64,000 nucleotides of DNA from Haematococcus lacustris (Eukaryota > Chlorophyta > Chlorophyceae > Chlamydomonadales > Haematococcaceae). This document shows positions 1 to 10,530 of the stretch, in pieces. Every line of letters starts with the position of its first letter. Within the stretch, counting starts at the first letter, position 1. The stretch is taken from NCBI GenBank assembly GCA_030144725.1, contig JASKMD010000006.1, positions 4,353,555 through 4,417,554 of the forward strand. Direction: 5' to 3'. The position numbers were made by a program, and so were the translations under genes. A model generated the notes under the pieces. It searched no databases. It was not told the DNA's origin and saw only the letters and a list, made by a program, of their open reading frames with translations.

Positions 1-452
1 CCTGCGCCCGCCCCCTCCACCCTGCAGCCTGACCTCCTCCCTTGACGGCGCACAGCCGGCCTCCTGGGCCCTGGCCTGCAGCAACCCGCAGTGCAGCGGC
101 CGCCTGGCGCTCTTTGGCCCTCAGGGCACTCGCAGCCCACCCCGTGCGGGCGGTGTGCCGTCACTGCCACCCTCCACCCGGCGGTGAGCTGGACCCTAGC
201 AGGAGCAGCTGGCACATGCCACATCCAGTAGGCCACTCGGGAAAGTCGTTCCACCCGGCGCGGCACATCTGCGACACACTCACATTGTCCTTCCCACCTC
301 CCCTCCCTCCCTGCCCTGCTGCTTCTTGCCCTCCTTCTCCCCTCCCTCCCCGCCCTGCTGCTTCCTATCCACCCTTAACCTAACCACTCCATAATCGACT
401 CAACCATCAAACCACAAGCACATCACTCCAAGCAGACTCCCAGTCTGCACAG

Positions 453-998
453 GTGCAGCTGCCTCCAACACAATCCCTCCTTCCCAGGCTACAGGCCACT
501 GTTGCTGTCACCTCGCCTGACAGATGGGAGGTGGCAAGCGTGCCCTGCCCCTGTGGAGGCATCTACACCAACACCCACCACAGCCAGAGCCACGGGGGAG
601 GTGCTGGTGGCGGCAGCAGCAGTGGCAGCCGCATCCCCTCAGCAGCGGCAACTCAGGCAACACCCGCCACCCCACCCGCTCACCAGGGTGCAAGCGCTGC
701 ATGCTCACCAGGTGGTGGGGCTGGGGGGCTGGGTCCCCCTCCTTCCCAGGGTCTCCCTGCAGGGCCGAGCAGCAGTGGCGCAGGCAGGGGTGCCGGGGGG
801 GGAGGAGCTGGCCCTAGCAGCAGCAGCAGCCACGCAGCGGCCTGTTCAGGGCCTCAGGGGGCAGAGGGAGCAGCAGGGGCAACAGGGGCAGCAGGGGGAG
901 GGGAGGCAGGCCTGGGGGGCCAGGGGGGAGTGTTGCTCCCGCCAAGGCATCAGGGCAGCCCAGTTGTACAGAAGGCAAAGTTCCTCCGGCTGCGTTGA
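453..998 (+). CDS. Possible 3' end of a host gene, Gly/Ser/Ala/Pro-rich
   Basis: This is an open frame of 181 codons ending in a stop at 996-998. Its product is almost entirely low complexity (Gly, Ser, Ala, Pro, Gln). The last residues (VVQKAKFLRLR) look less biased and could be a real C-terminus. Two other frames on the same strand and one on the opposite strand are also open here because the DNA is G+C-rich, so the reading frame is not secure. A further open stretch at 42-383 is equally biased. The region could be the last exon of a gene entering from the left. I recognise no domain, and chance openness in G+C-rich DNA is a serious alternative. Confidence 0.25.
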   Translation: MQLPPTQSLLPRLQATVAVTSPDRWEVASVPCPCGGIYTNTHHSQSHGGGAGGGSSSGSRIPSAAATQATPATPPAHQGASAACSPGGGAGGLGPPPSQGLPAGPSSSGAGRGAGGGGAGPSSSSSHAAACSGPQGAEGAAGATGAAGGGEAGLGGQGGVLLPPRHQGSPVVQKAKFLRLR

Positions 999-1666
999 GA
1001 GGTGAGGGGACTGTTAAGATGTGGTGGTTGACGTGAGCCATCATCAGAGTGTCTCGGTGAATTCGAGTTGGATGTGAGAGAGTTTTTAGTAAGGGAATTG
1101 GCAGTTGGCAGTGCATGGTGGTTGATTGGGGCCTCAACCTCAATGGTGGTGCGTTTGTGACCAACCTGCACTTCATGTTGTTACATCTCACTACCTCAAG
1201 TTGTGCCATCATTCTTGCGCATTGAACATGCACCATGATACGGCGTTGTTAAGAGTCACCAGCTGTGTTGCATGCAACTATTCTTTTGGTAGTCTGACTG
1301 TCGGCGTGTTTGGGACCGTGACTTAACTTCCAGCGCAATGGGGGCAATGTGCAGCGCCTCCCGGAGATGTGCAGCTAGAAGGGCCCCAAGGCGCTGCCTG
1401 CCCCTGGCACGGAGAACAAACAGGGCTTAGACCCGATGAACGTGGTAATTTGCCCTGCATGTAAGCCATCCATATCATGTCATTGGTCCCGGACCATGTA
1501 CTTGTTGAGGTGCCCCTGGGCAGGGGCGGTCAGCAGTGGGCTTTGGCAGCAACAAGAGACTGTAGCTCTACAACACCCAATGCACAGTGCTTACCATTGT
1601 TGCATACGCAAACAACATACACATCTTAAGCACAAATCACCCTGCTACTAGGAGATGCGTTAGCTG
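999..1666. other. Non-coding stretch without recognised features
   Basis: This segment has lower G+C than the preceding one. I see no convincing open frame, RNA gene or repeat family. It ends at the 8-bp target duplication of the small hAT-type element. Confidence 0.4.
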
Positions 1667-2146
1667 CAGTGTTGTGAATCTTCAGATTTTCAGATTTTCA
1701 TTTTTCAGATTTTCAATGAAAATGAAAGTGTTTCATTGAAAAACTGAAAGAGTTTCATCGTCAGTGAAACTGAGCGGATGCCGCTGGTTCTCAGCCTATC
1801 CTTTCAAACGCGACTTGTTTGTAGGCCTGCACTGTTTGAAATGCAGAAATACTTAGGTTGCCAAAGGTCAGACATGCAAGCCATTTTAAAAGATGCAAGC
1901 CGTCCATGCTGTCCGTGGATCCGCCATCTGTGGCGTTTTCTGGCTTGCGCTTCTTCCGCTGTGGCTGTAGCGCGCTGGCGCCAACCAAGTTAATCACAGC
2001 ACAGCCAATTACTCTGCAACACCCGATCTGCGATCTGACCGGGGGCAACACCCGGCACTTTCAGATTTTCAGTGAAGACGTTCAGATTTTCAGGTGAAAT
2101 TTTTCATTGAAAATCTGAATGAAAATCTGAAATTTTCACAACACTG
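1667..2146. mobile_element. Short non-autonomous hAT-type element (MITE)
   Basis: The element is 480 bp long. Its left end reads CAGTGTTGTGAA, and the right end is the reverse complement of the same 12 bases. Both ends continue into T-rich subterminal motifs (TTCAGATTTTCA and its complement), several of them inverted, so the termini can fold back. It is flanked on both sides by the identical 8-bp sequence GTTAGCTG (1659-1666 and 2147-2154). An 8-bp duplication with CAG-type termini is the signature of the hAT superfamily. No transposase is encoded, and the open frames inside are shadows. The perfect duplication suggests a fairly recent insertion mobilised by a hAT transposase encoded elsewhere. 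Confidence 0.9.
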
Positions 2147-2220
2147 GTTAGCTGAAACCCGACTGTCGGTACCCTATGCCCTAAAACAGCCAGCACCAAT
2201 ACCTAATTTCCTATCCCAGG

Positions 2221-2410
2221 AAAGAGAAAAGAAAGAAAACTACTCCGGTACAAACCGGCGTGCATTACGGGAGGAGCTTCCGCCTTTGGCGCGGCCTGCT
2301 CCCACCTCCAAACGTTGGACACAGGCTGGACATGTCCCCATCAAGCTGCCCTAGCTGTAGCCACAGACCACAGCTAGCACCCAAGGCAAACAAAGAGGCA
2401 TGAGAGGAGC
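2221..2410 (-). repeat. 5'-truncated LINE 3'-end copy
   Basis: The plus strand shows an AG/GAAA-rich tract and then the block ACTACTCCGG...CCGGCGTGCATTA...GGAGGAGCTTCCGCC...CTGCTCCCACC. It matches the 3' untranslated end of the Dualen-type LINE at 17157-17250, as a diverged and severely 5'-truncated copy. The orientation is the same as the full LINE (minus-strand sense, purine tract at the 3' end). Confidence 0.7.
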
Positions 2411-3422
2411 AAAGACCAGTGCACTCGGCGGCTGGCCTTATCTCTTCTCCTCGTTGACGAGAGCAATTCCAGCCTTGTCCGCCGGATGTCGCACTAAAAG
2501 CTGAAGTTCAGGCTCCAAAAGTCCAAACTTCAGCTGTCAGCCAACGTCCCGCGTTGAGGTAGCTCTGCTCCCTCCTTGACGACGCCAGCAACTCCACAAC
2601 AGCTCGATGACCCGCAGCGGTCGTGTGCGGCACCCGGACCTCATTTGTATTCCGCTGGACAAAGCGGTGCCCGTTCAAGCCTGGGAAGGCTTTCCCGTTG
2701 CATCCCAATTTATATACCGCTGGGTGCGGTGGTGAGGTAGCTTAGCCAATCCGTGCGACCGAAGTCAACGCGGATTGTTACCAGGGCCACCGCGTGGAGG
2801 TGCCTCACCGCCAGCCCCAATTTCCTATCCCACCCCCTTACGAGGGTGGCATGGGGCCTCCCCAACGCGTTGGAGCTCGAGGGCTGCATTTCAGTCCCTG
2901 TCCCTGTCCCATCTGCCAGTGTCCACAGGGGTGGCCTGGTTTTCTGGCTCCTCCGGGTCCACTGGGCCCGCTGGGTCCTCTGGGGCTTATGCCTCCGCAA
3001 CGGGGCATAGGGCTGGCCTCTTTGTTAGCACGGCAGTTGCTGGGCTCTTCGGCTGCCGTTGAAGCCGATGTAACGGGCAAGATGCCGTAGAACGGCTACG
3101 CATTGTTTAACGGCATCCAGAGATTGGCAATGTGTGACGTGCGGGGACGCGGCGAGAGGTTGGCAATGGTGGCAATGTAGTAGTCGTAGCAACTCCTGAA
3201 CCCCACAGCCCTCATGCTACACCAAAATAAAGCATGAGTTGGAATCGAACCGGGCTGCGAGCTCATCATTGTAAAGGCTACTGACAGTGTGCCTAATGCC
3301 CACTTCAGCTCAGCCTTCTGGTGTGTGTGCCTATTGCCAGTGCCTGTGCATGTGCCACACACATCCCCTTTGTTAGGGGTTCATTGGTTTTCTTTGTTGG
3401 GATTGTCTTGAGCTGTAGCTGG
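2411..3422. other. Downstream region of the Fanzor gene, no confident gene
   Basis: No credible coding region is seen; the open frames at 2710-3090 overlap in several frames and are compositional. A hairpin-forming pair, GATGCCGT (3081-3088) and ACGGCATC (3110-3117), lies about 300 bp beyond the Fanzor stop codon. A box-B-like GGTTCGATTCC is present on the minus strand near 3240-3250, without a complete tRNA. Confidence 0.35.
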
Positions 3423-5237
3423 CTATTGCTGCTGCTGGCGCTGCCACTTGCGCAACAGGGGCTTGTCGGCTATCTCCACCCACTCCTGGCCTGGCTGGCC
3501 TGGCTTTGGCATGGCTGGGCGGTTAGTCCAGTAGCACAGCTCAGTGGGACGTGGCCCTGGGCCGACTGCACAGCGGCGGATGTTCAGCGCGGCTGACACG
3601 TCCCGGTCGTAGAACCTGCACATGGGTGTGGGAGATGCATGACGTCAATTCATATGTCATGTCATGTGGGATATGCTCATGTCATGCACATGTTCAGGGT
3701 TGGGTCAATGCTTACCTGGTGATGTTGTTGATGCTTGTTGAGCACATCAGGCCCCGGACTTGGGAACGCTTTGCCATGCTTTTCACTGGCCGCAGCCACC
3801 TGCATGGACACATGGGGCAATGCACATTTGTAAGATGTCTCATCTTGACTTTACCTAGTCACCTTGACTCTACCACCGCCCAACACTGCCAACAACCCCC
3901 TATCCTCAACCCCCTCACCTGAAGGACTCAGGCGGCGTGTCAAGGAGGGTCTCACTGGGGGTGTTGTCGGCTGAGCTGACCCGGCTGGTGCGGAACTCAT
4001 CCACCAGCACCACACGCTCTGGCCGGAACTGCTTCATTGCCTCCTTCTGCATCTGGCTGACAGGGACACCCCTGCAGCCAATGGTGCCACTGCCCTTGAA
4101 GCCAGCTGCCCCATAGGCCAGGGCCAGGATGCGGTCTGGCCACAGCTTCTTTGCCTGCTTGTTGACCTGCAGCCACATATAGCAAGACACAGTGGCACGC
4201 ATGTGTAAGGTCAGGTATAGCAGCAGCAACCGAGGCAACAACAGCAGCAGCTGGCTAGGTGAGCTGACTTTGGTTGGGTGCTGCCTAGCTCGTGGATGAG
4301 AGTTATTGGGCCTTACCTTGGCCCAGAACGAAGCCACCACGCGCTGCTTGCCACAGTACAGCCGGAACTTGGCGTTGGCCCAGCGCTTCTTCGAGACCTC
4401 GGCCCACATGGCGTCGTACGTCTCCAGGACGGTGTCGGCGAACCGCCGGTACGAGGCCAGCGAGCTGGGCTTGCTGCTGACATGTGACAGGGCTGTGAGC
4501 TGCGTCTTCACCGTGGCCAGCCAGATCTTGGTCGCCTGGGTCTGCCGCGTGATGCCGCTGTCCCGGTAGTATTGACCTGCTGTAAGCGTCCAGTGCCGTA
4601 CGGACACCACTGAGCCGTCGGCGCTGCGCTCCTCGTGCGCCACAGTGGCCATATTCGTCTTGCCCGGGTCCACGCTAAGCCACTCCGCGTGGAGGTGGGC
4701 CAGCGGGTTGACTGCTCCCATGCCCTTGGCCATCCGCGGCAGCTTTGCGGGTGGAGCTGCAGGCTTGGGCCGCAGGAACATCACGCTGATGGCGACTCCA
4801 TCGGTGTGCACGACCTGATCGAATCTGTGCTCTGGGCTGGCGAGCTTCTGGCGGAGAGGGTCAGGCAGCAATGCATCCCACCGGCTGGCCACCTGCAGCC
4901 ACCATCAACACAACATCAGCTTGTGTAGGCAGCTGACAGAACACATGGCAGGCACAAGGCAGTTGACAACACACATGGCAAATGACTGAGCACCAAAGGC
5001 TGGCACCTGACTGAGCACCAAAGGCTGGCACCTGACTGCAAGGAGCACTCACCTTGCTGTTTGCAGGCCCTTCAATGTAGTGGCCCGGCCTCGCTGGGTC
5101 AGGTAGGGCACCGTTCCTGAACTTGTCCAAGGAGGTGACCCCTGCCTCCGTCAGCACCCCCAGCATGCCGGCGTCACTCATCAAGCCGTAGAGGACGTTG
5201 GTGTCGATGAAGATGTGCCGAGCACGGCACTTGCTGG
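3423..5237 (-). pseudogene. Fanzor RuvC nuclease, 3' part (split by the gypsy element)
   Basis: This is the C-terminal part of a Fanzor protein, the eukaryotic relative of bacterial TnpB, an RNA-guided DNA endonuclease family. Inferred exons on the minus strand are 5237-5053 (interrupted at its left edge by the LTR), 4892-4317, 4166-3919, 3799-3716 and 3615-3423; all introns have GT...AG ends and the phases agree. The RuvC-I motif is WLSVDPGKTN in exon 4892-4317. The RuvC-II acidic residue lies in VVLVDEFRTS in exon 4166-3919. RuvC-III is YDRDVSAALNI in the last exon. The short exon 3799-3716 supplies the segment between II and III with one visible cysteine (LMCSTS); the full zinc-finger cysteine set seen in many TnpB proteins is not evident. 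The 5' part lies 38 kb away at 43456-44506. The split means no intact protein is expected from this locus. Confidence 0.88.
5233..5237. repeat. Target-site duplication of the gypsy element, left copy
   Basis: GCTGG directly adjoins the left LTR; the same five bases follow the right LTR at 43456-43460. Confidence 0.93.
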
Positions 5238-5444
5238 TGTAGCGTGCTAAGAGCAGCGCCGATAACCGATAACCACCTCTTTCCCACAGCGTGGCACGGC
5301 CAGGGTTTAGAACGTTTCCCCCGAGGAGTCGAACCTCTGAAGCAGGTGTGCACGAAGGCCCACTTGCCCCTTTCGCCCACCATGTCACACTGCAGTACAG
5401 AAGTACCGTGAGGCGAGCTAGGCTTCGAGGAGCCGTTCGCTACA
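5238..5444 (-). repeat. Gypsy 3' LTR
   Basis: The repeat is 207 bp, begins TGTAGCG and ends CGCTACA. It differs from the other LTR at two positions, both transitions. The polypurine-like tract lies immediately inside it at 5445-5462. Confidence 0.95.
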
Positions 5445-5541
5445 TTCCTCCCCCTCCAAAGAGGAAACGTTCCGCCCTCGTGAGAACACGAGGACTCGCA
5501 ACACTATATCAGTGATGCTAGGACAAACCATGCACTGCATT

Positions 5542-6857
5542 TTATGCAGTCAACACTTCTTGGCAGTTCACAAGGTTATTCCTTGGCTCCCATGTGTTGT
5601 AAGAGTCATCATAACCTTGCCACTTGACCAAGTAGCCACGTGCTCTACCAGCACGGACACCACGATGGGCAAGCAACTTCTCAACCTCATACAGAGGCGC
5701 CTCATCCAACCAATCCACAGGAGGAGGCAAATGAGGATGCTCACTTGTGTAGGGTCTCAACAGAGCAACATGGAACACAGGATGCATGCGCGCCATGGCA
5801 GGAGGCAGGTCCAGGCGCACAGCAACAGGACCTACATGCTCCAGCACTTTGAAGGGCCCAATGAACCTAGGCAACAGCTTCTTAGCCTTACCTGGCTTCA
5901 GCCTGAGGTTCTTGGTGCTCAGCAGCACTAGCTGACCAGGGCTGAACTCCACATCCCTGCGTCCCTTGTTGGCCAGATAGGCCTGACGCTGCTGAGCTTG
6001 CTCCATGAAATGGCGGGCCTGCTTGACATTACTCTGCCACCACTCAGACAGCTTCCTGGCAGAGGGACAGTACACCTCACCTGGCAGTTCCAGCAGAGCC
6101 GGCGTCAAAGGTGACTGGCCAGTGTTGACCAGGAAAGGCGTGGACTGGATGGATTCCTGCCAGCTGTTGTTCACAGCGAACTCAGCCAGTGACAGGAAGA
6201 AGGGCCAGTCAGACTGGGCAGGGGAGATGTAATGACGAAGCATTTCCTCCAGGGTACGATTATACCTCTCTGTTTGACCATCAGACTCGGGATGGTAAGC
6301 ACTAGATTTACATTCTTTTACACCAAGAATGGCCATAACTGACGCCCAAAAATGGTTAGTAAAGTGAGAGCCCCTATCAGAGATTATTTCTCTGGGCACT
6401 CCATGGTGTTTAAACACATTATCAATAAACAGGCGGGCAAAGCCCTCAGCGTTCATAGACTCTCGACATGGAACAAAGTGTACCATTTTAGATAGCCTAT
6501 CCACAAAGACAGCAATGGCATCAAAACCATGATCACCAGGTGGTAGTTTAGTGATCAAGTCCATAGACATGGACTCCCATCTGTCATAGGGTATGGCCAG
6601 TGGTGTAAGCAATCCACCAGGTCTGGTATTCACAGACTTGTTGCGCTGGCATGCGTCACAGTTACTCACATAGTGCCGCACTTCAGATCTCATGCGTGGC
6701 CACCAGAATATCCTGGAGATACGCTCCAGCGTCTTGGTGATACCCACATGACCTGCAAACTGTGCATCATGCATCTCCACCAATATCCTGGTTTTGAGAT
6801 CTGGGCAGTGGGGAACCACTATCTGATTCTTGCCCTTGGTGCGATACAGACCATGCT
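5542..6857 (-). CDS. pol: Gypsy integrase with chromodomain
   Basis: This is the C-terminal part of pol, which integrates the element cDNA. The open frame formally starts at 7005, but codons upstream of 6857 belong to the inserted CACTC element. Counting from 7005, the HHCC zinc-binding residues are H79, H86, C116 and C119, and the DDE catalytic residues are D149, D210 and E246 (MDLITKL, IISDRGSHF, SDGQTERYN). The C-terminus carries a chromodomain (YLVKWQGYDDSYNTWEPRNN), which in chromoviruses targets modified histones. This part is intact. The TAA/TGA end lies about 80 bp before the polypurine tract. Confidence 0.94.
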
Positions 6858-6882
6858 CACTCACACAAATTAGCAGCGTCAC

Positions 6883-7150
6883 CTGCGCAGTATCCATGGT
6901 TGACTGCTCAGTATCCATAATTGACTGCGCAGTATCCATAAGAATACTGCTCTGTAGGCATGGTGATACTGCTCTGTAATTATTTGGATACTGCCCAGCA
7001 AGCATGTGAATACTGCTCTGTATTTATGTGGATACTGCTGTGTAGATATGTGGATACTGCTCTGTAGCCATTGCATACTGCGCATTATAGATGTGGATAC
7101 CGCTCTGTAATTATGTGAATACTGCTCTGTATATATGTGGATACTGCTAT
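6883..7150. repeat. Outer satellite array, left arm of CACTC element 1
   Basis: Degenerate units of about 20-22 bp contain GCGCAGTATCCATGG, CTGCTCTGTA and similar words. It corresponds in inverted orientation to the longer and cleaner array at 15150-15800. Confidence 0.8.
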
Positions 7151-7180
7151 GCATTCACAGGAATTAGCAGCGTCAACTGC
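7149..7180 (+). repeat. Internal copy of the CACTC element 1 terminus
   Basis: TTCACAGGAATTAGCAGCG followed by TCAACTGCGCAGTATCC repeats the terminal sequence of the element about 290 bp inside its left end. The junction data place the true end at 6858, so this is a duplicated terminus or a relic of an older end. Confidence 0.75.
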
Positions 7181-8447
7181 GCAGTATCCATGTAGCTACT
7201 GCTCAGTATCCATGTGGTTACTAGGCAGTATCCATGTGGCTACTGCTCAGTATCCATGTGGCTACTGCTCAGTATCCATGTGGCTACTACGCAGTATCCA
7301 TGTGGCTACTGCTCAGTATCCATGTGGCTACTAGGCAGTATCCATGTGGCTACTGCTCAGTATCCATGTGGCTACTAGGCAGTATCCATGTGGCTACTGC
7401 TCAGTATCCATGTGGCTACTAGGCAGTATCCATGTGGCTACTGCTCAGTATCCATGTAGCTACTGCTCAGTATCCATGTGGCTACTGCTCAGTATCCATG
7501 TGGCTACTGCTCAGTATCCATGTGGCTACTGCTCTGTATCCATGTGGCTAATGCTCAGTATCCATGTGGCTACTAGGCAGTATCCATGTGGCTACTGCTC
7601 AGTATCCATGTGGCTACTGCTCAGTATCTATGTGGCTTCTGCTCAGTATTCATGTGGCTACTGCTCAGTATCCATGTGGCTACTGCTCAGTATCCATGTG
7701 GCTACTGCTCAGTATCCATGTGGCTACTGCTCTGTATCCATGTGGCTACTGCTCAGTATCCATGTGGCTACTGCTCTGTATCCATGTGGCTTCTGCTCAG
7801 TATCCATGTAGCTACTGCTCAGTATCCATGTGGCTACTGCTCAGTATCCATGTGGCTACTGCTCAGTATCTATGTGGCTACTGCTCAGTATCCATGTAGC
7901 TACTGCTCAGTATCCATGTGGCTACTAGGCAGTATCCATGTGGCTACTGCTCAGTATCCATGTGGCTACTGCTCTGTATCCATGTGGCTACTGCTCAGTA
8001 TCCATGTAGCTACTGCTCAGTATCCATGTGGCTACTGCTCAGTATCCATGTGGCTACTGCTCAGTATCCATGTGGCTACTGCTCAGTATCCATGTGGCTA
8101 CTGCTCTGTATCTATGTGGTTACTGCTCTGTATCCATGTGGCTACTGCTCAGTATCCATGTGGCTACTGCTCAGTATTCATGTGGCTACTGCGCAGTATC
8201 CATGTGGCTACTTCTCTGTATCCATGTGGCTTCTGCTCAGTATCCATGTAGCTACTGCTCAGTATCCATGTGGCTACTGCTCAATATCCATGTGGTTACT
8301 GCTCAGTATCCATGTGGCTACTGCTCAGTATCCATGTGGCTACTGCTCAGTATCCATGTGGCTACTGAGCAGCAGCCATGTGGCTACTGCTCTGCAGCCA
8401 TGTTGCTACTGCCCTGCAGCTATGTGGCTACTGCGCAGTAGCTACTT
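7170..8447 (+). repeat. Inner 22-bp satellite array, left arm of CACTC element 1
   Basis: About 58 near-identical 22-bp units read GTGGCTACTGCTCAGTATCCAT, with variants CTCTG and TAGGCAG. The array is the inverted counterpart of 12996-14520. Open frames through it are produced by the repeat, not by genes. Confidence 0.95.
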
Positions 8448-8679
8448 GTCTCCTGCTTTCTTACAATTACAACGTTTGTACTACTGTCTATCTTCAGCCG
8501 ACAACATAGTGCTTTACAATATAGTTCTGACAACGTAGTGCTTTCAATTTAATGCGACTTTGGCTTGACTTGTTCTTTGGCCGTACTCAATTCATGTGTG
8601 GTGATAATGCCACTGCCATTTTCCATTGGCATGTGGCAGCTAGGTGTGCAAAGGGTGACTCCTGCGCTTCCTTTACTGG

Positions 8680-9740
8680 AAGAGTGGTGGGGTGGGGTGG
8701 GGTAGGTGGGGAGGCAAGGAGAGGGGAGGAGGGGGTACTAAGGGGAGGAAGGTGGTGGTGGGTGGTGGTGGCAGGATGGCGGGCGGGGCATGGCGGGAGG
8801 AGAGATGTGGAGAAGGGAGGGGAGGGTGATCGACTGGAAGGTGGTAGTACATGGTGGTAGCACCTGGTGGGTATGGGAAAGGAGAAGGGGGGTGGGGGGG
8901 AGGAAGAAGGTGGGTAAGTGTGACCGTAAAACCTGCAGCAAACACACGGCATGCCAGCGGTGAGGGGAGGCGATAAGGCTGGGTGATAAGGGCCATCAAC
9001 GAACAAGGAGGTAGCCACTTACCGCTCACTCCATGCTACTCCATGATGACTTCTTAATGGCTCTTACCATGCTCTTACTAACCTCCAAACGCCACTGCAT
9101 GTGATGATGATGCCCACTGCCATTGTCCAGGGTGGCTCATGCGCTTTAGATGGTGGTGGTGGGTATAGGAAAGGAAAAGGAGGATGGTGATGGTGGGTGG
9201 GGGGAAGGAGTACTAAGTGCGACCGTCAGACCTGCAGCAAACACATGGCAAAGCATAGGTGAGACTAGGTAATCAGGGCCACTAATCAGCAAGGGGGTCA
9301 GCACTCACCGCTCACTCCATGTTGCCCCTTGCTGCTCCTGTTTCTAGGGCCCTAGCACTAGCTAATCCCTAGCTACCGCTCATGGCTGTTGCTGGGAGAC
9401 AGGCAGGGAGGCGGGGTTATTGATAAAGAGGAGGCGGGAAGGAAAGGTGGAACCATTAGACCTGCGGCAAGCAAGGGGCGTGGTGACATTTTAGTCGGGA
9501 CTATTAGCTGCAACACACTATCAGGGAGCTCGCTACTCACCGGCTAGGAACAGGCAAGGTACTCACCGTGATGGGGCAGCAGGCAGGCAGTATATAGGCC
9601 CGACCTAACCTGATGCGCAGCTGGGAGAGGAGGGGCTGGGGAGGGGAAGGGCTGGGAGGGGAGGGGCTGGGCAATATCTGCGGCAAGGGTGGGACAATGA
9701 AGGAGAGTCAATGAAGGGGTGTCAATGAAGGAGGGCTAAA
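8680..9740. repeat. Purine-rich block with intron-shaped cassettes, left arm of CACTC element 1
   Basis: This is G-rich on the plus strand. On the minus strand it contains segments beginning GTAAGTGG or GTGAGTG and ending TGCTGCAGGT, near 9020-8937, 9310-9236 and 9550-9470. The piece 9205-9325 recurs almost identically in inverted orientation at 11000-11150. Confidence 0.7.
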
Positions 9741-10530
9741 TAATGAGACAATGGAGCAGATAATGGAGTGGGACAACGCCAATGATCAGCAAGGGGTAGC
9801 TGCGTGGCGCTGTGTGCACGCGGCTTGCACGCACGCGACTACACCTCGCAAGATTGCCAGGCCGCGTTGGCGGAGTATTGTTGTGGCTAGGTTGCTTGGC
9901 TACGTGGCTAGGTTGCGAGGCAGCTACGGGGCTGCCGGCTAGGAGCTTTAGGCCAGACTGCAGGGCTGCATTGTTGCGAAGCAGGCTGGCGGAGTTTTGC
10001 TGAGTGGCGAGTTGGTGTGTGGCTGGGTTGCGAGGCAGCTACGGGGTTACCTTGCTCGGAGCTTCAGGCTAGATTGCGGCTGCGTTGTTGGCCGGTTGAG
10101 AGGCTAGCTGCGAGGCTGGCTGCGAGGCTGGCTGGGACGTTGGTACCTAGCACACCTTTCTTTGCGCGCTTCAAAAACGGCATCATGGAGTTATGAATAA
10201 CTTTCCTGAGCCCAGAATCGCGCAGAAACAGCTAGCTCGCCGCAGTCTTGCCTGGGGCCACGGCCCATAGACCACACAGCTCGACTAGCCATCGAGCGCC
10301 TTGCGGCAAGGCATCCCCGCAGCTGCCCAGCCTTGCATCCCCGCAAAGAATCCAGGCACCACGCAAAGCATCCTTTCAGGATGATCTGGACTTGCAACCA
10401 CGCAACCTATGTCTCAGCCAACCTCGCAGCCACACAGATAGCTTCATAGCAAGCGCAGCCCCGCAGCGCTACGCAGCCACCCTCGCCGCCAGCGTCACCA
10501 ATGCAGCCATGCAACTATCTCTGCTTGTGC
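9741..10530. other. Core of CACTC element 1
   Basis: The core is rich in GCGAGGCTGGCTGCGAGG-type words on its left side and CGCAGCCA-type words on its right side, so the two halves are loosely inverted. I find no protein domain or RNA gene. The same kind of sequence forms the centre of element 2 (about 32700-33480). Confidence 0.5.

Noticed and set aside
42..383. Short Pro/Ser/Cys-rich frame at the window start
   Set aside because: Compositional; no domain, no splice support and overlapping open frames.
3235..3305. Possible tRNA on the minus strand (GGTTCGATTCC box-B-like motif)
   Set aside because: No matching acceptor stem, D-arm or anticodon arm can be fitted upstream; at most a SINE relic.
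7170..8447. Regular repeats resembling a CRISPR array
   Set aside because: Units are contiguous 22-bp satellites without unique spacers, in a eukaryotic context, with an inverted partner array.
7137..8538. Several open frames of 60-221 codons with Cys/Tyr/Trp-rich repeats
   Set aside because: They arise because the 22-bp satellite lacks stops in all three frames; they have no start context or domain and overlap one another.
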